This document shows positions 8,641 to 17,071 of a stretch of 46,984 nucleotides of DNA, piece after piece. The notes under the pieces were generated by a model. It saw only the letters and a list, made by a program, of their open reading frames with translations, did not search any database and was not told the origin of the DNA. Position numbers and translations under genes: made by a program. The stretch's first letter is position 1, and every line of letters starts with the position of its first letter. This stretch comes from Hydrogenispora ethanolica. GTDB lineage: Bacteria > Bacillota > UBA4882 > UBA8346. The DNA lies in NCBI RefSeq assembly GCF_004340685.1, contig NZ_SLUN01000041.1, positions 1-46,984 on the forward strand. Direction: 5' to 3'.

Positions 8641-8845
8641 GTTGTTGTATTTTTATTCCTGAATTTTTCCATTTAAATTAAAATTTACATATATTTTATT
8701 ATACTATTTTACTCTACCTATGTTGCAATAAGTTTTTCTAAATTGCCCTTGGTTTCGGAGCAGGAGTCGCTCCGTCGACATCCGAGTGAAAGCCATTCCA
8801 TCTTTACCCCCCCATTTTACCCGGTTTTAGCTTCACTTCCCCGAC

Positions 8846-9190
8846 TTATCCACAGCCAAAATTCATTAACCCTATTCAACGATCCCGTTTATCCACAGGA
8901 ATAGATCGTTTATTCACAAAAAGAACTCTTTTATTCACAAAATGAGCTTGCTCAGCGACTGAAAGAGCTCATTCTTCCGAAAAAGAGCTCGTTCAGTCAC
9001 AAAATGAGCTCACTTATCCACAAAAAGAGCTTGTTCAACGACTGAAAGAGCTCGTTTATTCACAAAATGAGCTCGTTCAACGACTGAAAGAACTCTTTTT
9101 CCACAAAAAGAGCTTACCCGGCGACTGAAAGAGCTCTTTCAGTTACCCAAAGAGATCCGTCACTCGCAAAATGAGCTCTTTCGGCTCCTC
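8846..9190 (+). repeat. 21-bp repeat array with DnaA-box-like nonamers (array 1)
   Basis: Contiguous units of 21 (rarely 20) bases alternate between two types: TTATYCACAAAAWGAGCTY and TCARCGACTGAAAGAGCTC. The nonamer TTATCCACA occurs at 8846, 8889 and 9014, and TTATTCACA at 8910, 8931 and 9056, all in the same orientation, with near matches at 9097 and elsewhere. Most spacings are multiples of 21. No frame stays open across the array, so a coding explanation is weak here. It lies in the 940-base gap between the esterase and the DUF1624 gene. A related array is at 36051. Confidence 0.8.
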
Positions 9191-9228
9191 AACCCGGTCA
9201 CGGATCCGCAAAACGACGCCAAAAGAAA

Positions 9229-9254
9229 AGAGAGCCCATCCATTTGAGCTCTCT
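9229..9254 (-). terminator. probable terminator for the DUF1624 gene
   Basis: Read on the minus strand, AGAGAGC (from 9254) pairs with GCTCTCT (to 9229) and is followed by TTTTCTTTT. It lies about 200 bases past the stop of the DUF1624 gene and is the first such signal downstream of it. Confidence 0.55.
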
Positions 9255-9456
9255 GCAATCACACGACCATAGCAGCTTGGAAACTTTCATCGTTTTGAAC
9301 GGCGCGGGTCAAAAGCCGCCGATGCTCGATCGGTTCGTAGAGCATTCGTAATGAAACCGTATCCGTAGGGATGGACATTCCGCTCGATCCCGCAATTTCC
9401 CATTTAACCCGTCACCGAAAAGGTTGCCCCGTCTCCTCCCGAAACCAGCCGGCGCA

Positions 9457-10218
9457 TCATCCGCGTCCGCTGAGCCAGCCGTACAGATAGAGCAATCCGA
9501 TCAATAACGGCTGGTGGATCAGGTAAATGAGCAGCGAATGCTCTCCCAAGCGGCAGCCCCAGCGGATCACCGGCAAGTGGCGGCGGTCTTGCAAGCGAAA
9601 CCGCCGGCGGTAGCCGGCATACAGGGTATTGCCCAGGAACAGGCCCCACAGGATCAAGCCAAACCAGGGAAAGAGCGGAAAATAATCGGCCGCGAAAAAA
9701 TCCTCAGGCTTAATCCCCAGCCAGAGCAGCCAGGGCCCGGCCGTTCGCTGCTTGGCGAGGTACGATCCGAGGGCGATGCTGAGCGCGCCGAAACCCAGAT
9801 TCCAATACCGCAGCCGCAAGAAGGGATAACTCACCAAGACGGCCAGTCCGATGAGATGCAGCACCCCGAAGCGGACAAAACCCTCCCGCAGGAAAAGCCT
9901 GGTCACCAAAGTGACCAGCATCCCCCATAAAAAGATCTTGCCGCCCCGCCGGCAGTTTTTCCAAAACAGCTGGCCGCGTTCCTCCGGCCCGGCTCGCGCG
10001 CTACCGAGCGCCAGGGACACCCCCGCCAGGGTCAAAAAAAGGGCCGCGGTGAGCCGCTGCCAGATGATTCCGGCCCGCCAGGGAAAGCTCCGGATGAAGC
10101 CAAGGAAATAAAGATCGTCCAGCAGGTGAATGAGAATCATCGACACCACCGCCGCGCCCCGCAAAAAATCGATCTCCCAGAACCGCCCGGCCGGCCGCTC
10201 CGCGACATTCCGCCCCAT
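9457..10218 (-). CDS. DUF1624 / HGSNAT-like membrane protein (predicted acyltransferase)
   Basis: Integral membrane protein of the DUF1624 family (related to heparan-alpha-glucosaminide N-acetyltransferase and YeiB). The diagnostic N-terminus RFWEIDFLRGAAVVSMILIH is present, followed by about seven hydrophobic segments and the C-terminal HSLLIYLIHQPLL. The start at 10218 (MGRNVAERPAG) is preferred: GGAG lies seven bases upstream. The frame is open for 78 more codons back to 10452, but that extension is charged, unlike the family, and lacks a ribosome site. The length from 10218 is 253 residues. The true substrate is unknown; acyl modification of a surface sugar is the family expectation. Confidence 0.8.
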   Translation of the reverse strand: MGRNVAERPAGRFWEIDFLRGAAVVSMILIHLLDDLYFLGFIRSFPWRAGIIWQRLTAALFLTLAGVSLALGSARAGPEERGQLFWKNCRRGGKIFLWGMLVTLVTRLFLREGFVRFGVLHLIGLAVLVSYPFLRLRYWNLGFGALSIALGSYLAKQRTAGPWLLWLGIKPEDFFAADYFPLFPWFGLILWGLFLGNTLYAGYRRRFRLQDRRHLPVIRWGCRLGEHSLLIYLIHQPLLIGLLYLYGWLSGRG

Positions 10219-10488
10219 CCGCCGTCTCCATTCTCTGAACTCATGCACAGCGGCTGTATTTTTTCCCTTCCCCAAAAGGGGTATACCCTCAACAGATCCC
10301 GGCGGGAGCGCCATATCCGTTGAAATCAATTCTGAGTATTCTTTCCCACCCCATGGCCAACGGCTGGAAATACGGACCTTGCGGTGGATATTTGAACTTA
10401 TGATCAAAGAAATAAGTTGCAAAGATTCCGGGCCCTCAAGAAACTGATGCAACCGATATAACGGATAAATCGATAAAAAAATGGGAGA

Positions 10489-10519
10489 TTAATCTTTGAT
10501 CCAAGATCAAGCTGATTAA
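10489..10519 (+). promoter_or_regulatory. nested dyad before the radical SAM gene
   Basis: TTAATC (10489) and GATTAA (10514) enclose TTGATC-caa-GATCAA (10496-10510). The dyad ends two bases before the GGAAGGG ribosome site at 10521, so it could be an operator or an mRNA hairpin that limits access to the start. Confidence 0.4.
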
Positions 10520-10535
10520 AGGAAGGGAATCGTCT

Positions 10536-11441
10536 TTGCCTTACCAAGCCTCCTACGTACGGCTGCTGAAAGACGGCGGGCTGGCGGAGCGAAAAGCCAA
10601 GGCTTACCGGAGGCTCTCCTGTTGCGACCTCTGCGCCCATGCCTGTCAAGCGGACCGGCTGCGGGGGCGGACCGGTATCTGCCGGGCCGGCCAGTCGGTA
10701 ACAGTCGCGGATTACGGCCCCCATTTCGGCGAGGAAGATGTACTGGTGGGCCAGGGCGGCTCCGGTACAATCTTCTTCACCGGCTGCAATTTACAGTGCG
10801 TTTTCTGTCAGAATTGGGAGATTAGCCAGCTCCGGGAGGGCGAGACCGTATCCGTTGAGACGCTGGCCGGGATGATGCTGGAGTTGGAGGAGAAGGGCTG
10901 CCATAACATCAACCTGGTCACCCCCACTCCCTACCTGCCCCCGATCCTCGCCGCCCTGGAAGTGGCGGCTGCCCGCGGCCTGAGCCTGCCGCTCGTTTAT
11001 AACTGCGGCGGTTACGAATCCCTTGCCGCGCTGGAACTGCTGGACGGGGTGGTCGACATTTATCTGCCGGATGTCAAGTTCGGCGACGACGCGACTGGTC
11101 TCAAGCTCGCCGGGGCGCCGGATTATTTCGCCGCGGTGAAATCGAGCTTAACAGAGATGCACCGCCAGGTCGGAGATTTACAACTCGACGAGCGGGGCAT
11201 CGCCTGTCGCGGCCTGATCGTCCGCCACCTGGTCCTCCCCGGCGGTCTGACGGGCACGGTCGAGATCGTCCGTTTCATCGCCGCCGCGATCTCGCCCGAT
11301 ACCTATATCAACCTCATGAACCAATATTACCCGGCCTACCGGGCCAAGGATTATCCGCCGCTCCATCGCGGCCTCTCGGCTCGCGAATACCAAGCGGCGC
11401 TGCAGATCGCCAGGGAGGCCGGGCTGCATCATTTCGCCTGA
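10536..11441 (+). CDS. radical SAM protein, PflA/PflX-like (COG1313)
   Basis: 301-residue cytoplasmic iron-sulfur protein. The radical SAM cluster motif C-x3-C-x2-C is GCNLQCVFCQNW at about residue 86. An N-terminal cysteine group (CCDLCAHACQADR, then GICRAG) is characteristic of the COG1313 'pyruvate formate-lyase activating enzyme-like' family. GSGTIFFTGC and the TPTPYLPPI segment also match it. No glycyl-radical enzyme is nearby, so the partner is unknown. The TTG start is supported by GGAAGGG at 10521-10527, eight bases upstream. It is a single gene whose 3' end faces the efflux operon. Confidence 0.87.
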   Translation: MPYQASYVRLLKDGGLAERKAKAYRRLSCCDLCAHACQADRLRGRTGICRAGQSVTVADYGPHFGEEDVLVGQGGSGTIFFTGCNLQCVFCQNWEISQLREGETVSVETLAGMMLELEEKGCHNINLVTPTPYLPPILAALEVAAARGLSLPLVYNCGGYESLAALELLDGVVDIYLPDVKFGDDATGLKLAGAPDYFAAVKSSLTEMHRQVGDLQLDERGIACRGLIVRHLVLPGGLTGTVEIVRFIAAAISPDTYINLMNQYYPAYRAKDYPPLHRGLSAREYQAALQIAREAGLHHFA

Positions 11442-11465
11442 ATCCCGTTGCTCCCCCGTACGTCT

Positions 11466-12623
11466 TCAGGCCCGGGTCATCGTCCGCCGGACCATCCAAT
11501 AGGTCAGGGGCAGGCTGATCAGGGCGAAGACGGCCAGGATCGCCAGCTTGGGCCAGACCACGTTCCAGCCGGCGCCCATGATGGCGATGGCCCGGACCGC
11601 CTCCACGAAATGGCTGAGCGGCAGGAGCCGCGACAAGACCTGGATCACCGGCGGCATGCTGAGATACGGCCAAGTATAGCCGGAGATCAGGAAGGAAGGC
11701 ACCGCGATCAGCATGGAAATCTCAATGGCCTGCGGCATGTTCTGGGCCAGGACCGAGATGGCCATGCCCACCGCCACCAGGACCACGATGAAAAGGGCCA
11801 CCGTCAGCAGGAGCAGCCAGGGGTCGCCGCGCAGCGGCACTTGGAAATACCCGAAACAAAGGCCGTACATGATCAGCGCGTCCAACGCGTAAATCATGAA
11901 GTAGACCAGCAGCTTGCCTCCGATCAGCTCGCCCACCCGCAGCTTGGAGAGGGAGAGCTGCCGCCAGGTCCCCTGCTCTTTTTCCTTGACGAACGAGAGC
12001 GCCACCCCGAGGAAAGTCACCTGCTGCAGCACGGTCCCGATCAGCCCGGCCAGCATGAAGACGAGATAGCTCAGGGTCGGGTTGTACCAGTTGCGGGTCC
12101 GGAAACTCAGCGCCGTCACCGCCTGGTATGCCTTGGGCGGACTCATCCCCAGGCCCTGGATAACCTTCATAGTGACTCCGGCGCCGATGGTCGCCACCAC
12201 CGAGCTGGCGGCGGAGGCCACCGTATTCATGGTCAGAATGTTCGAACTGTTGATGACCAGTCCGACTTCGGCGCCGCGGACGTTTTTGAGGTCCGATTGC
12301 AGATGCGGCGGGATCACGACGCCCATGATCGCCCGTTCGCTCTGGAGCGCCTGCTCCAGCTGGGCGTAGGTATCGACCGCGCCCACGATCTTCAGCCGCT
12401 CCGAATCGCCGAAAGCCCGGGTGATCATCCGGCTCATCTCCGATTGATCCTGGTCGAAGATGACCACCGGCAGATTCGTCACTTTCTGCTGGATATAGAG
12501 GAAGCCGCATAAAAGCGTCAGCGCCAGCGGCGCCACAAAGGCGATCATGAAAAGAATATTGTCCCGGGTGATGTGCAGAAACTCTTTTTTCATCACACCG
12601 GCCAGCCGTTGCAGGGTGTTCAT
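11466..12623 (-). CDS. ABC-2 type permease, YhhJ/YbhR-like drug exporter subunit
   Basis: Last gene of the efflux operon: a 385-residue membrane protein with one N-terminal helix (about residues 21-44), a large external domain (residues 50-170) and five C-terminal membrane segments, the layout of YbhR/YhhJ permeases. The signature SEMSRMITRAFGDSERL and LIGTVLQQVTFLGVALSFVKEKEQGTW are typical. The start at 12623 overlaps the ATPase stop (ATGA); the frame continues upstream for 50 low-complexity codons that lie over the ATPase gene and are not coding. Works with the HlyD and TolC proteins to move a compound across both membranes. Confidence 0.9.
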   Translation of the reverse strand: MNTLQRLAGVMKKEFLHITRDNILFMIAFVAPLALTLLCGFLYIQQKVTNLPVVIFDQDQSEMSRMITRAFGDSERLKIVGAVDTYAQLEQALQSERAIMGVVIPPHLQSDLKNVRGAEVGLVINSSNILTMNTVASAASSVVATIGAGVTMKVIQGLGMSPPKAYQAVTALSFRTRNWYNPTLSYLVFMLAGLIGTVLQQVTFLGVALSFVKEKEQGTWRQLSLSKLRVGELIGGKLLVYFMIYALDALIMYGLCFGYFQVPLRGDPWLLLLTVALFIVVLVAVGMAISVLAQNMPQAIEISMLIAVPSFLISGYTWPYLSMPPVIQVLSRLLPLSHFVEAVRAIAIMGAGWNVVWPKLAILAVFALISLPLTYWMVRRTMTRA

Positions 12624-13270
12624 CGGGTCGCCTCCTTCGCCGCCGGCGGCGGGGCGGGGGTCTCTTCCAGGCGGCTCAGGGTCCGCCGGTTCAGGTGATA
12701 GACCGTCTCGCACCGCGCGGCCAGCGCTTCGTCGCTGGTGCAGACCAGCACCGCCGTTCCGGCCAGCCGCCATTGGTCCAGGATCGCGCCGAGTTTCCCC
12801 CGGAGCGGCTTATCCAGGCCCCGGCTCGGATCGTCCAGCACCACCAGATCAGCGCCGCCCACCAGCGCGCAGGCGACCTGCAGCATCGGCCGGAGCCCCG
12901 CCGGGAGCCGGGAGGCCCGCGTCCCCTCCCAACCGTCCAGGCCGGCGGCGGCCACAATCCGCGGCAGTCTGGCCCCGTCGTCGCCGTGAATCAAGCGGCA
13001 GAACTCCAGGTTCTCTCCGACCGTCAGATCTTGATACCAGGAGAACTCCTGGGTGACCAGGAGCGCCGTCCCGGAATGTTCCACCGTCCCCCGGTCCGGC
13101 CGGCGCAACCCGCTGGCCAGCTCAGCCAGGACGGTCTTGCCCGCACCGCTGATTCCAAAGACGCCGGCCCGCTCTCCGGCGGCGACGGTCAATTCGACCC
13201 CGTCGAGCAGCCATTCTTTCCGCCATCCCCGGCGGCAGCCGGCGTTTTTCATCTCCAGCACATTGCCCAA
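12620..13270 (-). CDS. ABC transporter ATP-binding protein with degenerate motifs
   Basis: 216-residue nucleotide-binding subunit of the exporter. Walker A is intact (GISGAGKT, residues 39-46), and the Q-loop glutamine is present (LVTQEF). Three catalytic features are altered. The ABC signature reads RLPAGLRPML instead of LSGGQ. The Walker B end is LVVLDDP, with Asp where the catalytic Glu should be. The switch-loop histidine is missing (VLVCTSDE). YbhF-type partners usually carry two fused nucleotide-binding domains; this is a single short one. TTG start with AAGGGA about seven bases upstream. It may hydrolyse ATP poorly or need another ATPase. Confidence 0.82.
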   Translation of the reverse strand: MGNVLEMKNAGCRRGWRKEWLLDGVELTVAAGERAGVFGISGAGKTVLAELASGLRRPDRGTVEHSGTALLVTQEFSWYQDLTVGENLEFCRLIHGDDGARLPRIVAAAGLDGWEGTRASRLPAGLRPMLQVACALVGGADLVVLDDPSRGLDKPLRGKLGAILDQWRLAGTAVLVCTSDEALAARCETVYHLNRRTLSRLEETPAPPPAAKEATR

Positions 13271-13390
13271 GGCAGATCCCTTCTTCCCGTGTCGCTCTAT
13301 AAGTTAAATTAAATACCTTTGATAATCATGTCCCTAAAGCCGGCCATGATCAAAAATTGAAAGGATTTAATTCAACTTATTACCGCTGTA

Positions 13391-13475
13391 ATAGGATGAA
13401 ATAAATTCCGATTTAATACCATTTGCATTCGGCTTTAGGAATGCAAATCTTCGATAGATATTTATTTCATCCTAT
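13391..13475. repeat. structured element, family 2, copy B
   Basis: ATAGGATGAAATAAAT (13391-13406) pairs perfectly with the 16 bases at 13460-13475. The inner stem ATTTGCATTC (13421-13430)/GAATGCAAAT (13439-13448) encloses GGCTTTAG. Compared with copy A the outer stem has GG/CC where copy A has AG/CT, and the inner stem is wholly different yet still paired. It lies between hlyD and the ATPase gene of the efflux operon, where it could separate the two halves of the transcript. Confidence 0.75.
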
Positions 13476-13491
13476 AATAGTATACTTTCCG

Positions 13492-14502
13492 TCACTTCCG
13501 GGGCGCCAGCGATATCAGGGCGGTCATCCCCGGGCGGAGCTTCAGGTCGGAATTATCGAGCTTGATCTTGACCCCGAAGGCGACCAGGTCCTTCTCGCCT
13601 TTCTCCTGGTAGGCCCGTTCCGTGGCGTAACTGGGCTTGGCGCCGATATTATAGACCTTGCCCCGGTAGACCTTGCCCGGAACGCCCAAAACCTTCACCG
13701 GCACGATCTGCCCCAGGCGAAACTGCCCCAGAGCGGTCTCGCGCACCTTGACCTCGACGTGGATGTCGCGCAAATCGCTGATGGTCACGATGGGCATGCC
13801 GGTGGAGACCAATTCGCCGCCGGTCACCGCCTTCATGGTGACGGTTCCGCCGATCGGCGCTTTGACTTTGGCGTCGTTCAGGTAGGTCTGGACTTCGTCC
13901 GAAGCCGCCTGGGCCTGCCGGACCAGGGCCGCGGCGGACTCGACGTCCTCTTTCTGCGCGCCCTCCCGGACCAGATCGTATTGTTCCTTGGCCGCGTTGT
14001 AACGGGCCCGCGCCACTTCCAGCTCGGTGCCGGCCACATCCAGCTTCTGCTGGGCCAGGACCCCTTCCTTATATAATAAGGAGAGCCGGTTGTAAGTGCT
14101 CTGCGCCAGGTCGAAGCCTGCTTTGGCCTGCGCCATCATCTCCCGGGCCTGTTCAAGCTGCTGCGGCCGGGCGCCGTTCCGCGCCTTTTCGTACTGAAAG
14201 GTGGCCGCCGCCAGGGCCGCTTTGGCCAGGTTCGCCTTGGCCTCGATATTGTCCGCTTCCATGACCGCGATGACCTGGCCGGCGGTCACCTCGTCGCCCT
14301 CATCCACCAGCATCTGGGCCACCCGGCCGGGGATCTTGACATTCACATCGGTCTCTTCCGCTTCCAGGCTGCCGCTGATCTCGACCGGCTGCGCCTCGTC
14401 CCCGGCCACCGTGGCCCGGGAACGGTGCAGCGTCACGAAGAGCAGCGCCGCGCCCACCAGTACGATGAATAATCCCACCAACACTTTCCCGGCAATCTTC
14501 AT
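13492..14502 (-). CDS. HlyD/YbhG-type periplasmic adaptor (membrane fusion protein)
   Basis: 336 residues. One N-terminal membrane anchor (residues 5-25), a split biotinyl-lipoyl domain (VKIPGRVAQMLVDEGDEVTAGQVIAVME, and KVKAPIGGTVTMKAV), a long alpha-helical hairpin between them (about residues 85-215, rich in Ala/Gln/Glu) and a beta-barrel region (ISDLRDIHVEVKVRET). It bridges the inner-membrane exporter and TolC across the periplasm. Start overlaps the tolC stop (ATGA) and uses AAGGAGG inside tolC. The stop is followed by about 220 bases with structured element B before the ATPase. Confidence 0.93.
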   Translation of the reverse strand: MKIAGKVLVGLFIVLVGAALLFVTLHRSRATVAGDEAQPVEISGSLEAEETDVNVKIPGRVAQMLVDEGDEVTAGQVIAVMEADNIEAKANLAKAALAAATFQYEKARNGARPQQLEQAREMMAQAKAGFDLAQSTYNRLSLLYKEGVLAQQKLDVAGTELEVARARYNAAKEQYDLVREGAQKEDVESAAALVRQAQAASDEVQTYLNDAKVKAPIGGTVTMKAVTGGELVSTGMPIVTISDLRDIHVEVKVRETALGQFRLGQIVPVKVLGVPGKVYRGKVYNIGAKPSYATERAYQEKGEKDLVAFGVKIKLDNSDLKLRPGMTALISLAPRK

Positions 14503-15914
14503 TTGGAATCCTCCTTACCCTTTCCCATGGCCCGGTCCAACTGGGCCAATGCGATGTTATACATGCTCAGGGCCTGGCTGTAATTGTTCTTGGCCTGGGT
14601 CAGGCCGACCTCGGCGTCGATCCGCTCCAGCGAGGTGCTGAGCCCCGCCTGGTAACTGATCTCCACCATCCGCAGCGTCTCCTGGGCCTGGGCCAGGCTC
14701 TTTTCGGCGACCTGGATCGCAGCCAGGGCGGCCTCAGCATTGCGGTAGGCCTGCTCCACTTCGAGTTTGACGCCGCGTTCGAGCAGCTCCCGGCCGGTGT
14801 TCGCCTGCTGCAAGACGCTCTCGGCCTCCGCCACCTGTTGATCCACCAGGCCGTGGTCGTATAGTTTCATGGTGGCGACCACTCCGACCGTCAATGACGG
14901 CGCTTCGTTGTTGGGCTCGATCTTATGGCCGTCGACCACCAGGGCCACGGTCGGCTTTTTGCCGCTCTTGGCGATGGCCACCGCCTGCCGGGCCATCTCC
15001 ACCTTGGCATGGGCCGCTGCCAGCTCCGGCCGGTTCTGCAAGGCCCGCGCCTGGCAAGAAGACAGATCCTGCGGCAAGGGGGCGGAACTCATCTGGTCGT
15101 TTAACACGTAAACCGTGCTCAGGTCGACTCCCAACACGAAGTTGAAGGCGCTCCGGGCCAGGTTCAAGTTGTTCTGGGCCAGCAGCTGCTTTTGCTTCAG
15201 GTCGGCCAGCTTCACCTCGGCCCGCATCACATCGAGTTTGGGCACCATGCCCGCCTTGTAATAGGAATTGGCCTCGGCCAGGTGATGCTCCATGCTGGCC
15301 ACCGCTTCCTCCATCGTCACCTCCAGCCGCTGGGTGAAGAGGACGGTATAGTAGGCTTTTTTGACCTCCATTACCAGGCCGTTTTCGGCCGCGGCCAGAT
15401 TGGCCCGGGCGTTGGACTCGTTGGCCTGGGCCTGCTTATTGGCAGCCGTCAGTTTATTCCCGGTATAGAGCGGCTGGGCCAGATGAATCTGGAGCCCGTA
15501 GTAATTCAGCCCGTCATCGGGAAGCTCTTCTTCAGACATTTGGGAGGCAATATATTGGTAATAGCTACTATCCGACTTCGCAAAAATTTGTTTCAGGCTA
15601 TTATTCAATTGCGCCAACCCCCGGCCCACCGTCACAATGTCCGGCGGGTCGTTCAGGTGGTTGTACGCCCCGCTCAAAGTGACCTGCGGGCCGTAGGCCG
15701 AAGCCGCCTGCCCCGCTTTGGCCCGGGCCGTCCGGACATCGCCTTGGGCCAGCTGGCGTTGTAAGCTGTTCGCCATGGCGATCTGGACCGCTTGGTCCAC
15801 CGTCAGGTTTTGAGCCGGCTTGCTCTCGGCCAGGCAAACCGGGCCGAGTCCCAAAATGGCAATCGCCACCGCCAATCCGGCAACCATCGGCCATTGCCGC
15901 GCCTTTACTTTCAT
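14499..15914 (-). CDS. TolC-family outer membrane efflux protein
   Basis: Outer-membrane channel of the tripartite exporter and direct evidence for a diderm envelope. It has a signal peptide ending near CLAES, then two repeats of the outer-membrane-efflux domain with long helices (for example NNSLQRQLAQGDVRTARAKAGQAAS style segments and a second set from about residue 240). The total of 471 residues is normal. ATG 15914 is preferred because AAGGAG lies eight bases upstream; GTG 15923 abuts that site. It follows tetR by about 87 bases, with a TetR-type operator between. Confidence 0.92.
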   Translation of the reverse strand: MKVKARQWPMVAGLAVAIAILGLGPVCLAESKPAQNLTVDQAVQIAMANSLQRQLAQGDVRTARAKAGQAASAYGPQVTLSGAYNHLNDPPDIVTVGRGLAQLNNSLKQIFAKSDSSYYQYIASQMSEEELPDDGLNYYGLQIHLAQPLYTGNKLTAANKQAQANESNARANLAAAENGLVMEVKKAYYTVLFTQRLEVTMEEAVASMEHHLAEANSYYKAGMVPKLDVMRAEVKLADLKQKQLLAQNNLNLARSAFNFVLGVDLSTVYVLNDQMSSAPLPQDLSSCQARALQNRPELAAAHAKVEMARQAVAIAKSGKKPTVALVVDGHKIEPNNEAPSLTVGVVATMKLYDHGLVDQQVAEAESVLQQANTGRELLERGVKLEVEQAYRNAEAALAAIQVAEKSLAQAQETLRMVEISYQAGLSTSLERIDAEVGLTQAKNNYSQALSMYNIALAQLDRAMGKGKEDSK

Positions 15915-15951
15915 TCGTTTCACTCCTTTGCTATACTCAGGGACGATAATT

Positions 15952-15962
15952 GACTGACAGTC
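15952..15962. promoter_or_regulatory. TetR operator before tolC
   Basis: Perfect dyad GACTG-A-CAGTC, 38 bases before the tolC start. It shares the pattern GACYGACRGTC with the dyad upstream of tetR (16662-16674), and the variable pair changes on both arms together. Confidence 0.6.
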
Positions 15963-16001
15963 GAGATAGCCAAAAAAAATTATCTTTCCGTTTGCGGGAC
16001 C

Positions 16002-16622
16002 TTAACCCTTTTGCTGATGAATCCCATACATGGCCAATTGAAAGATGGACTCCCGGTAATGGTCGAGGTCGTCGCCGATCCGGCCCATTTCATACTGGAT
16101 AATGATGCCCAGGATCAGGCCGATGATCGTCTTGGCCATCTTATCCACGTCGAAATCGACAAACTCGCCGGCGGCGATCCCTTCCCGCAGCACCCGGCTG
16201 ACCATCTCCACCCATTCCGAGGATTTATTCTTCAATCCCCGCACCAGGTCGCCGAGATGGAGAAAGATCTGCTCATCCACCTGCACGAAGAGGGTCTCGA
16301 TCAGGCCGCGCCGTTCCCGGTGGTACTGGATGAAGGTGTCATAGAGGCCATATAAAGTTTCGGTAGCCGACTTCCCCTCGGCGATGACTCCGTTCATCCG
16401 TTCCCGCAAAAGGTCCAGACCTTTTTCGAGAATGGCGATGTAAATCTCATCCTTGCTTTTAAAGTAAGAATAGATCGTCCCCTTGCCCAATTCGGCCTCG
16501 CCGGCAATCTCATCCACCGTGGTAAGTTCAAAGCCTTTTTGGGAGAATAGTTTTTGGGCAGCAGTCATAATCACTTCCCTGCGCATCTGCTGCTCGCGTT
16601 CTCTGCGGTTGGCTACTGTCAA
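16002..16622 (-). CDS. TetR-family transcriptional regulator of the efflux operon
   Basis: 206 residues. N-terminal helix-turn-helix at about residues 33-60 (TTVDEIAGEAELGKGTIYSYFKSKDEIY), then an all-helical ligand domain resembling TetR_C regulators of HlyD/TolC operons. First gene of the minus-strand cluster. TTG start, with GGGAGG seven bases upstream. Matching palindromes lie upstream of tetR itself and upstream of tolC, which indicates autorepression and repression of the exporter until a toxic ligand binds. Confidence 0.92.
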   Translation of the reverse strand: MTVANRREREQQMRREVIMTAAQKLFSQKGFELTTVDEIAGEAELGKGTIYSYFKSKDEIYIAILEKGLDLLRERMNGVIAEGKSATETLYGLYDTFIQYHRERRGLIETLFVQVDEQIFLHLGDLVRGLKNKSSEWVEMVSRVLREGIAAGEFVDFDVDKMAKTIIGLILGIIIQYEMGRIGDDLDHYRESIFQLAMYGIHQQKG

Positions 16623-16661
16623 GCGGCCACCTCCCTCGATAATCGAATTTAAGTCTTAATC

Positions 16662-16674
16662 CGACCGACGGTCG
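16662..16674. promoter_or_regulatory. TetR operator before tetR
   Basis: Perfect 13-base dyad CGACCG-A-CGGTCG, 40 bases before the tetR start. Same GACYGACRGTC core as the tolC-side site. Confidence 0.6.
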
Positions 16675-16950
16675 ATAATTTATTCTACCCCCCCTTTCCG
16701 AAGGGAGCAAATTGCGATTTGCCGTGATAAAGGCCATCAACTGGGTTGAATAGACGTTTTTGCTATCTATACCAGATTTTCTCCTAAATTCGCTGATTTT
16801 AATGCGCTACGGCATTTTTCGCGGGATGGCCCCTTCGCTTGGCCCACCGGAGGATTTTCCCGCGAGCATTTGCCTGGACAGACCTTTCTTTGGCCGTTCG
16901 CTTCTTATTCCTATTGTATGCTCTACCGGCATTCGTAAAATACGGCCCAT

Positions 16951-16978
16951 AAAAAAACCGGACGCTTTGAACGCCCGG
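16951..16978 (-). terminator. terminator of the hybrid histidine kinase gene
   Basis: On the minus strand CCGGGCG..GCGTCCGG forms a stem with one G-U pair, followed by seven T (16957-16951). It lies about 95 bases past the kinase stop. Confidence 0.7.
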
Positions 16979-17071
16979 ATGCCATCCGACCTGCGGGTGA
17001 TGTCCCGCTGAATGATTCCATGCATCGCTTTCGGAGAAACTCCCGTTTGCGCCGCCCCATCGGAACCGACG

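Noticed and set aside
8641-9064. Chromosomal replication origin
   Set aside because: AT-rich DNA next to DnaA boxes fits, but dnaA, dnaN, recF and gyr are absent and the surrounding gene directions point towards the site instead of away from it. Kept only as a possible DnaA-binding locus.
10219-10452. 78-codon N-terminal extension of the DUF1624 protein
   Set aside because: No ribosome site, charged composition unlike the family, while 10218 has GGAG at the right distance.
11448-12512. 354-codon plus-strand frame opposite the exporter permease
   Set aside because: Antisense shadow of a well-supported GC-rich gene, with His/Gln/Asp-rich sequence and no recognisable domain.
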